From: Rikenellaceae bacterium
Lineage (GTDB): Bacteria > Bacteroidota > Bacteroidia > Bacteroidales > UBA932
Length of the DNA: 5,548 nt
NCBI GenBank assembly: GCA_900769385.1
Contig: CAAGGO010000181.1
Coordinates: forward strand, 1 to 5,548
Direction of reading: 5' to 3'
Part shown: positions 1 through 5,548 of the stretch, piece by piece
Layout of the letters: each line of letters begins with the position of its first letter
Position numbering within the stretch: position 1 is the first letter of the stretch
Made by a program: the position numbers and the translations under genes
The notes under the pieces: generated by a model
What the model was told of the DNA's origin: nothing
Seen by the model: the letters and a program-made list of their open reading frames with translations, nothing else
The model's database searches: none

Positions 1-6
1 AGGTAA

Positions 7-1947
7 ATGAAAATGAAAAAATTAACTTTTATATTATTCTCAATCGCTCTTCTTGCTTTGGCAAGTTGTAACGGTTATTTGGAGCGTGCATCTAAAACAC
101 AGATGAACGACGAGAACTACTGGAGCTCTGAGGCTAATGTCCGTCTATTTGTAAACGGTGGCTACACCAACTACTTTGTAGGTTACAACTCAAGCTGGAC
201 TCAGAACTGGGCACCAGGAGTATACAACAGCGGTGAGTTCTCAGATGAGAGAACCACTACAGGTAAACAGACCAGTGCTCTTCAGGCAGTTCCTAAAGAC
301 AACTGGTATAGAACTGAGACTGGTGCCTGGTTGTATCAGTCAGCAGGTGCTCCTTGGAACTTCGGTTGGATCCGTAAATGGAACACCCTAATGAACAGAC
401 TTGATATGATGAAAGAGGCTGGTAAAATCAATGACGAGGCTTACAACCACTGGATGGGTGCTGCACGCTTCTTCAGAGCATTTGAGTACAGCCGTTTGGT
501 CAGATCTTTTGGTGATGTTCCTTACTATGCAGAGGTTGTAGGTTCAGCTGACATTGACTCTCAGTTCAAAGCTAGAGACCCACGTACAACTGTAATGAGC
601 AACGTATTGGAGGACCTTCAGTTTGCTGTTAACAACCTTAGAGCTGATGACGGTGCAAACTACCTTAACAAATATGTAGCTGCAGCTTTCGCTTCAAGAT
701 TCATGTTGTTTGAGGGTACCTGGTACAACTACCATAAAGGTACAGGTTCTGCAGACCTTGCAAAGAAATTCCTTCAGGCTTCTATGGATTTTGCTCAGAT
801 TGTAATGAACTCAGGCAAATACAAATTTGATGCTGATTTCCGTTCATTGTTCGGTTCAGAGAGTCAGGTTGGTACTGAGGCTATCCTGTTCAGGGAGTAC
901 TCAGCAGACCTAGGTATTACTCACTGTATTGCTTCTTATGCAAACTTGGATGAGAACCAGGCTAGCTCAGCTAACCTTTCATTGCTAAAAGCTTGGATCT
1001 GCCAGGACGGTAAACCTTACTCTGCTTCTACAGTAGAGAACGTTGAGAGCTGGAGACTTCAGGATATGGCTGTAACCCGTGACCCTCGTTTTGAGGCTAC
1101 ATTCTGGACTGAGCCACACGCAGGCAACACTGGTGTATACTGTGTTAAATTTATTGACCGTGTTGGTCCTACTTACGCATTGGATGCTTCTCTTGCAGCA
1201 GGTAATGTAAGACCTCCTAAATACGGTTCAAAGACCAATACAAACGGTTTCCCTGTTATCCGTCTTGCTGAGGTAGTTCTTAACTACGTTGAGGCTAAAG
1301 CTGAGTTGGCTTACCACCACGGTGGCGCTGCTGTTACTCAGGATGATATTGACAGATCTATCAACGCTATCCGTAACCGTCCTCTAGACGCTGAGGCTAT
1401 TGCAAAAGGTGTTAAGAAAACTGCACCTCTTGTACTTGCTGAGCTAGTTGACGATCCTGCACGTACCTCTTCAGTTGAGGCTAACACTACTGGTGGTGTT
1501 TGTCCTACTCCACTTCTATGGGAGATCCGCAGAGAGCGCCGTATGGAGTTCTATATGGAGCAGCACAGAGTTAGCGATATCCGCCGTTGGGGTAAACTTG
1601 AGCTTATGCAGGGTGCAACCAACCCAGATATCCTAGTTGGTGGTTGGGTTGACTTCAACCAGACAGGCAAACTTCAGAAGAAATTCAACTTGTTGACAGC
1701 TGACCAGTTCGGTAAACTTAAAGTTCAGAAACTTGACGGTACAGTTGTTACATTTGACGGTGTAGCTGATGCATCAGGTAACATCACTTCTTCAAATGCT
1801 GCTGATATGGTTGGTTTCAGAATTCCTAACAACATTCAGGATAGAGACCAGATTCTTCCTAGAAACTATCTACAGCCAATTTGCCAGGATATTCTTGACG
1901 AGTATGCTAGCAAGGGTTACTCTATTGCACAGAACCCAGGTTGGTAA
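7..1947 (+). CDS. SusD/RagB-family outer-membrane lipoprotein (nutrient-binding partner of a SusC-type transporter), long form
   Basis: This is a SusD-like surface lipoprotein expected to bind an oligosaccharide or other nutrient and pass it to a SusC-type TonB-dependent channel. Residues 1-20 form a lysine-rich, hydrophobic signal peptide ending in the lipobox LASC, with Cys21 as the lipidation site. Family hallmarks follow in order: ARFFRAFEY...FGDVPY (153-173), CQDGKP (332-337), RLAEVVLNYVEAKAEL (419-434), INAIRNR (452-458), LLWEIRRERR (503-512), DIRRWGK (524-530) and a terminal QNPGW. The N-terminal SusD-like and C-terminal RagB/SusD domains therefore both look complete. At 646 residues it is longer than the usual 500-600. 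Compared with the neighbouring SusD at 2010-3698, much of the excess lies between DIRRWGK and RNYLQP (619-624), where about 37 more residues occur. The start is MKMKK, so the ATG at 13 is an alternative; an AGG at 1-3 is spaced better for that one. Glu is encoded only by GAG and Gly mostly by GGT, suggesting high expression. Its SusC partner is inferred to lie upstream. The substrate is unknown. Confidence 0.95.
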   Translation: MKMKKLTFILFSIALLALASCNGYLERASKTQMNDENYWSSEANVRLFVNGGYTNYFVGYNSSWTQNWAPGVYNSGEFSDERTTTGKQTSALQAVPKDNWYRTETGAWLYQSAGAPWNFGWIRKWNTLMNRLDMMKEAGKINDEAYNHWMGAARFFRAFEYSRLVRSFGDVPYYAEVVGSADIDSQFKARDPRTTVMSNVLEDLQFAVNNLRADDGANYLNKYVAAAFASRFMLFEGTWYNYHKGTGSADLAKKFLQASMDFAQIVMNSGKYKFDADFRSLFGSESQVGTEAILFREYSADLGITHCIASYANLDENQASSANLSLLKAWICQDGKPYSASTVENVESWRLQDMAVTRDPRFEATFWTEPHAGNTGVYCVKFIDRVGPTYALDASLAAGNVRPPKYGSKTNTNGFPVIRLAEVVLNYVEAKAELAYHHGGAAVTQDDIDRSINAIRNRPLDAEAIAKGVKKTAPLVLAELVDDPARTSSVEANTTGGVCPTPLLWEIRRERRMEFYMEQHRVSDIRRWGKLELMQGATNPDILVGGWVDFNQTGKLQKKFNLLTADQFGKLKVQKLDGTVVTFDGVADASGNITSSNAADMVGFRIPNNIQDRDQILPRNYLQPICQDILDEYASKGYSIAQNPGW

Positions 1948-1958
1948 TCTACCACACC

Positions 1959-2009
1959 TTATATAATAATGAAGGGGACGGCATAAGCCGCCCCCTTTTT
2001 TATATAATA
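1959..2009. repeat. 10-bp AT-rich direct repeat TTATATAATA flanking the terminator hairpin
   Basis: TTATATAATA occurs at 1959-1968 and again at 2000-2009, once on each side of the GC-rich terminator stem. Its first eight bases, TTATATAA, are palindromic, so the two copies can also pair with each other and extend the hairpin by an outer AT stem, with a small internal loop (1967-1971 opposite 1998-1999). It may simply reflect AT-rich intergenic composition, but its symmetric placement fits a terminator shared by both strands. Confidence 0.6.
1972..2001 (+). terminator. Rho-independent terminator between convergent susD genes, probably bidirectional
   Basis: The left arm AAGGGGACGGC (1972-1982), the loop ATAA (1983-1986) and the right arm GCCGCCCCCTT (1987-1997) form an 11-position stem. 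The only mismatch in plus-strand RNA is A1978 against C1991. A run of six T (1996-2001) follows, which makes a strong intrinsic terminator 24 bases after the stop codon of the plus-strand susD. In minus-strand RNA the mismatch becomes a G-U pair, so the stem is unbroken there. The tract after it (UUCAUUAUUAUAUAA) is U-rich but interrupted, so the site probably also ends the minus-strand susCD transcript, less efficiently. The pairing is read directly from the sequence; termination efficiency is inferred. Confidence 0.9.
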
Positions 2010-3698
2010 TTACCATCCGGGATTCTGAGGAAAATCAACTCCACGCAGATTATACAAAGTAAGTTCACCGGTTGGAATTGCATCCAAATAATTCTTCGGT
2101 ACCTCAACTGCCCTTTCCACACCCGGTCCATATGGAAGAATATACCCGTCATCTGAAATGGAAAGTCCATCGGGAAGAAGATTTGCAGAAGTTCCAATAA
2201 AGGCTCCTTGGAAGATGGCAGGTTTTTCAGATGGATTAAGGTATGAGAGTTTCCCCCATCTGCGGATATCCCACTCCCTGAACCCATCCATTATAAGTTC
2301 AGAACGCCTTTCCCTGCGTATTTCCCACAATAAAGGTGAGACATCCGCATCACGCAACGGGTCATCAGGCACAGATGCCAGCAACAATGGGGCTACCCCT
2401 CCCCTTGCACGGAGCAAATTGACAGTAACATCCAAATCGCTCTGGGTAAGCAAGCCCAATTCTGCCTGAGCTTCAGCATAATTCAGGAGCACTTCCGCCA
2501 ACCAGAAAATGGGGGCATCAGTAGGATTGTTTGGAGCAAGCACCTCAGAAGCTCCCAACCCGGCATTGTTGAATTTTGTAATTATGTATCCTGTGCTGGA
2601 GGTGAAACCTTTCTCGTTAGGGTTACCTATGTATGCAAGTTCACCGGCCACAGACTGCACAAGGCGCAAATCCCTGTTTGACAACTCTTGGGAAATGTTT
2701 CCATTGCCCTCATACATACCGGACAATGAAATTGGCAGTCCGTCGGAACACAGGAATGAATCCACAGCATCCCTTGTAAGTCCGCTCATCATTGTACTGC
2801 TGTTTGTATACCCAATCACAGAATGGGTTAAAATACCTGACACATAGGACTTGTAAAGCAGCACCTCAGGATTGTTAGCCAAATCCAATGAAGAATACAA
2901 ATCCCTGTACACCGGAGTAAGGGTAAAACTGTTACTCCCGATAATTTTCGCTGAAGCCTCCGCAGCAATCTGCAACAGAGACACTGCTCTTCCCTCATCT
3001 GAGGAGACATATCTTGCATATGTGCCTTCATACAGGGCAACCCTACCCATATAGGCCAATACAACTTCCTGACACACCATATTCAAATCTCCAAGAGACT
3101 TGTTCCTGGCCATACTCCTCACATTTTCTGCGGCAAACTGCAGATCAGCCATAATGCTGTCCACTACAGCAGCCCTTGGCATACGGGGAGCATAAATTGC
3201 CTCCAGATTGCTCTGATCCAAATACTCGTTTATATAAGGGACATCCCCAAAATGACGTACCAGATTGGCATACTCAAACGCCCTGAAGAATCTGGCAATA
3301 CCCAAATAATGGGCAGCAGCCTCACTGCTGAGTACAGACATTTGGGGTACCCTTTCCAACAACAGATTGGCCTTCCTTATATAAGTGTAATCCCAATGGG
3401 AATTGGATGCAGGGGCGGTTGTAGGGAAAAGGTCCATAGAACGTGCTGCCTGGTCATCTGTAAAGGTGGTGAAATAAAAATCACCGTTTGTTCCGGTTCC
3501 GTAACCTGAAAAGAGGTTATAGAACTCCCAGCAATATGATTTTACATTTCCTTCACTGGTCCAGAAATTCTCATCACTGAACACCACTTTGGAACCCCTG
3601 TTAAGGAAATCCTTGGAACAGGAGACAAGTCCCAAAGCCACCATACCCAATATGAATAGCTTCATTGTCTTAGGTGTTGTAATATCAATATTTTTCAT
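2010..3698 (-). CDS. SusD/RagB-family outer-membrane lipoprotein, partner of the adjacent SusC-like transporter
   Basis: This is a SusD-like surface lipoprotein expected to cap the SusC channel encoded just upstream and deliver its ligand. The lipobox is LVSC with Cys27 lipidated, followed by SKDF, a charged start resembling the surface-export signals of Bacteroidota lipoproteins. Family motifs in order are ARFFRAFEY...FGDVPY (135-155), CSDGLPI (317-323), WLAEVLLNYAEAQAEL (399-414), VNLLRARGG (426-434), LLWEIRRERR (456-465), DIRRWGK (477-483), KNYLDAIP (535-542) and a terminal QNPGW. At 562 residues the length is normal for the family. The first ATG gives an 11-residue polar extension (KNIDITTPKT) before a second in-frame Met12 at 3663-3665. 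Starting there, the signal peptide MKLFILGMVALGLVSC would be of ordinary length, so Met12 is a real alternative. No Shine-Dalgarno is evident at either start. The gene lies 6 bases after the susC stop codon, so co-transcription and translational coupling are likely. It shares many motifs with the plus-strand SusD but uses a broader codon set. The ligand is unknown. Confidence 0.95.
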   Translation of the reverse strand: MKNIDITTPKTMKLFILGMVALGLVSCSKDFLNRGSKVVFSDENFWTSEGNVKSYCWEFYNLFSGYGTGTNGDFYFTTFTDDQAARSMDLFPTTAPASNSHWDYTYIRKANLLLERVPQMSVLSSEAAAHYLGIARFFRAFEYANLVRHFGDVPYINEYLDQSNLEAIYAPRMPRAAVVDSIMADLQFAAENVRSMARNKSLGDLNMVCQEVVLAYMGRVALYEGTYARYVSSDEGRAVSLLQIAAEASAKIIGSNSFTLTPVYRDLYSSLDLANNPEVLLYKSYVSGILTHSVIGYTNSSTMMSGLTRDAVDSFLCSDGLPISLSGMYEGNGNISQELSNRDLRLVQSVAGELAYIGNPNEKGFTSSTGYIITKFNNAGLGASEVLAPNNPTDAPIFWLAEVLLNYAEAQAELGLLTQSDLDVTVNLLRARGGVAPLLLASVPDDPLRDADVSPLLWEIRRERRSELIMDGFREWDIRRWGKLSYLNPSEKPAIFQGAFIGTSANLLPDGLSISDDGYILPYGPGVERAVEVPKNYLDAIPTGELTLYNLRGVDFPQNPGW

Positions 3699-3707
3699 AA
3701 TTCATCA
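3699..3707 (-). other. susC-susD junction with 6-base spacing
   Basis: On the minus strand the transporter ends ...ACA ATG TGA, then six bases (TGAATT) precede the ATG of the SusD gene. There is no room for a promoter and no purine-rich Shine-Dalgarno. The two genes must share a transcript, and ribosomes finishing susC can plausibly re-initiate on susD. If the downstream Met12 is the real start, the gap becomes 39 bases, still without a clear ribosome-binding site. Spacing is seen directly; coupling is inferred. Confidence 0.7.
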
Positions 3708-5548
3708 CATTGTAAGTTGCACACCAAATGAAAATATCCTCTCAAACGGGGCAGTTCTGCCATAGAAGTTTGAAGTTGCCGAACCAGCTGTAATCTCCGG
3801 GTCAATAGGAATCTTCTTCTGCGAGAATTCAAACAGGTTCTCCCCACTGAAGTATATGCGGGCTTTGGTAAGGTTGGCCCTGCTGATCAAATTGTCGGGA
3901 AGAGAATACCCTATTGTAAGGTTCTTCAACCTCAAATATGAGAGGTTTAAAAGATATTTTGTCTGTGGATAAAAGTTGTTGCCGCTGTTGGCTGCAGCAT
4001 TTGCCATATACCTGATTCCGCTGATTGCAGTTGTACCGTTCCCTGTGTATGGGAGCGGGTATCTGGCATCCGGATTGTCAGGGCTCCAGAAATCCATCTG
4101 GTGCCGGTACATCACATCTGCTCCGCGGTAATAAGGGATTGCCTCATTTCCGGTAGCCCACAACTGCCGTTTGCCTATCCCCTGGAAATAAATGTCCACA
4201 TCAAACCCATTCCAGGCCCCGCCTACCCTAAAGCTGTACTGGTATCTTGGAGTTGTATTCCCGATAATTTTAAGGTCACCGTGGTCCTGCAAAGTAGATT
4301 TACCGGCAGAGATTACATTATCCCCGTTCAAATCCTTGTATTTGATATCTCCAGGGCCATATACAAAGTTTCCTGTCTGCAGGCCAACCTGGCTTGGAGA
4401 CGATGCAACATCCTCTACAGAAGTAAAATAGCGGTCAGTCTCAAATCCCCATATCTCACCAATGGTTTTGCCTTTATAATTTGCCGTAAGGAGATTCCCG
4501 GAATTGGCATTCCACTGGGTAATGACACTCTTGTAGTCACTTACATTAATGTTCCCGTAAATGGAAAGTCCGTTGGCAAAAGTATGGCTTCCATCAATTG
4601 TAATCTCCCAGCCACGGGTACGCAAACGGCCGTCATTCACCATTGCTGCTGCAGTACCAAAAGTTTCAGGCAATGTTTCCCCCACACTCAACATATTGCG
4701 GTTCTCCCGCTGGAACCAGTCAAAAGAAATTCCATAGCTGTTGTTCCAGAACCTGATATCAGCACCTATGTCCAAAGTTGCAATATCCTCCCAGAACAGA
4801 TTGCTTGAAACATTGGCAGGGAGGCCGGTATAAAGCACTTTAACCCCATCTACCAGCCATTGTGCGTATGCTGTAGACATAGTTGGTATGAAACGGTCTG
4901 CACCCACATTCTGGTTCCCTATAATACCGTAGGAACCCCTTATCTTCATATCAGACACTATCTTCTTTACAGGGGCAAAAAACGGCTCCTCAGAGATTCT
5001 GTAACCCACTGAGAAGGAAGGGAAAAATCCCCATCTTGTATGGGAAGGGAAATTGGATGAACCGTCATACCTCCCGTTAACTTCAGCAAGATACTTGTTG
5101 CGGTAATTGTAGTTCACACGTGCAAACCAACCCACAACAGCCCAATCAGAGGCATCTCCTCCAACTGTGGCAGTACCGGTAGCCAAAGGGAGCTGTCCAA
5201 GTTCCTTGTCCATAAGCCCCATCTTCTTTGAATATTGCTCCGAATAGTTACCTTTCTCCACATTCAAGCCTGCGGTAACCTTTACCGTATGGTCTCCAAA
5301 AACCTGCTCGTAAGTGGCGTATGTATTGGAAGTAATCTGAACAGTTCTGGATGAGGTAAAATCAGTCTCATCATAGGAGCTCCCCGGCAATTTGGTATTG
5401 TAGTTGAGCCCGCCTCCCCAGAAATCCCACATTGCAACATATCCGCCGCTCTCGTGTACCCTGCGGTGGGTTGTGGAGTATGCAAACTCGCTCCTCAGAT
5501 CTACATATTCCCCTATATGGAATGTAGCCGCTACCTGCGTGTTGTAAT
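3705..5548 (-). CDS. SusC/RagA-family TonB-dependent outer-membrane transporter, C-terminal part (N-terminus outside window)
   Basis: This is the beta-barrel part of a SusC-like TonB-dependent transporter, which imports a ligand across the outer membrane together with its SusD lipoprotein. The frame stays open to the right edge, giving 613 complete codons against roughly 1000-1100 for full-length family members. The signal peptide, N-terminal domain, TonB box and plug are therefore not visible. Recognisable SusC barrel motifs in order are RYDGSSNF and RWGFFPSFSVGYRISEEP (about 4980-5075), IRGSYGIIGNQNVGADRF (about 4890-4945), GWEITIDGS (about 4590-4610), PGDIKYKDLNGD (about 4320-4355), IIGNTTPRYQYS (about 4233-4270), FQGIGKRQ, YLRLKNLTIGYSLP (about 3897-3938) and ARIYFSGENLFEF. 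It ends PFERIFSFGVQLTM. The final residue is Met, whereas outer-membrane barrels commonly end in an aromatic residue. No frameshift or internal stop is seen. Barrel assignment is firm; the substrate is unknown. Confidence 0.95.
   Translation of the reverse strand, partial: YNTQVAATFHIGEYVDLRSEFAYSTTHRRVHESGGYVAMWDFWGGGLNYNTKLPGSSYDETDFTSSRTVQITSNTYATYEQVFGDHTVKVTAGLNVEKGNYSEQYSKKMGLMDKELGQLPLATGTATVGGDASDWAVVGWFARVNYNYRNKYLAEVNGRYDGSSNFPSHTRWGFFPSFSVGYRISEEPFFAPVKKIVSDMKIRGSYGIIGNQNVGADRFIPTMSTAYAQWLVDGVKVLYTGLPANVSSNLFWEDIATLDIGADIRFWNNSYGISFDWFQRENRNMLSVGETLPETFGTAAAMVNDGRLRTRGWEITIDGSHTFANGLSIYGNINVSDYKSVITQWNANSGNLLTANYKGKTIGEIWGFETDRYFTSVEDVASSPSQVGLQTGNFVYGPGDIKYKDLNGDNVISAGKSTLQDHGDLKIIGNTTPRYQYSFRVGGAWNGFDVDIYFQGIGKRQLWATGNEAIPYYRGADVMYRHQMDFWSPDNPDARYPLPYTGNGTTAISGIRYMANAAANSGNNFYPQTKYLLNLSYLRLKNLTIGYSLPDNLISRANLTKARIYFSGENLFEFSQKKIPIDPEITAGSATSNFYGRTAPFERIFSFGVQLTM

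Noticed and set aside
1930..2027. An imperfect inverted match (16 of 19 bases) between the 3' ends of the two susD genes, considered as an inverted repeat for phase-variable DNA inversion
   Set aside because: The similarity is explained by both genes encoding the conserved QNPGW ending followed by TAA. No recombinase gene is present, and the repeat does not extend beyond the motif.
2158..2847. Plus-strand open frames of about 100 codons opposite the minus-strand susD, at 2158-2469 and 2509-2847
   Set aside because: They are antisense to a complete SusD gene with all family motifs, and they show no protein features of their own.
4101..4808. A 235-codon open frame on the plus strand opposite the SusC gene
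   Set aside because: It lies wholly antisense to a strongly conserved SusC barrel frame, and its translation shows no recognisable domain or signal, so it is a shadow frame.
5282..5485. A 67-codon minus-strand frame near the right edge
   Set aside because: It overlaps the open SusC frame in another phase; the SusC frame runs through to the window end without a stop.
5433..5548. The Met at 5432 as the true start of the SusC-like gene
   Set aside because: The frame is open upstream of it to the window edge and reads as continuing barrel sequence. A start there would lack the signal peptide and plug, so the gene is truncated by the window.
1..5548. Search by eye for tRNA/rRNA genes, CRISPR repeats, insertion sequences and riboswitches
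   Set aside because: Nothing convincing was found; the window is almost wholly occupied by the three protein genes and one terminator.

Overview
The window looks like part of a polysaccharide-utilisation-type locus, or a related nutrient-uptake locus, from a member of the Bacteroidota, most likely the Bacteroidales. The support is two SusD/RagB-family surface lipoproteins and the large C-terminal part of a SusC-family TonB-dependent outer-membrane transporter. The short susC-susD spacing, Bacteroidota-type lipoprotein signals and weak or absent Shine-Dalgarno sequences agree with this. The genus and the imported substrate cannot be read from the sequence.

Layout. Positions 7-1947 (+) hold a complete, unusually long SusD-like lipoprotein of 646 residues. 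Its SusC partner would be expected just upstream, outside the window. Positions 1948-2009 form a 62-bp intergenic gap with a strong hairpin terminator that can probably serve both strands. Positions 2010-3698 (-) hold a second complete SusD-like lipoprotein of 562 residues. Six bases further on, positions 3705-5548 (-) hold the C-terminal 613 codons of a SusC-like transporter whose N-terminus lies beyond the right edge. The window is almost entirely coding and has no gene-free stretch over 300 bases.

How the parts fit together. In known SusCD systems the SusC barrel sits in the outer membrane and the SusD lipoprotein caps it from the cell surface, captures the ligand and closes over the barrel. 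TonB then energises import. The minus-strand pair is one such unit. The plus-strand SusD is inferred to be the distal gene of a second, convergent unit. The two SusD proteins share many matching motifs and seem to belong to one subfamily, but they are strongly diverged. Their codon habits also differ: the plus-strand gene uses a very narrow codon set, for example only GAG for Glu by my reading, whereas the minus-strand genes are mixed.

I see no clearly novel system. There are no glycoside hydrolases, sensors, recombinases, mobile elements, RNA genes or CRISPR repeats here. The points most worth a second look are the tail-to-tail pair of related susD genes, the codon contrast, and the symmetric terminator with its flanking AT-rich 10-bp repeats.
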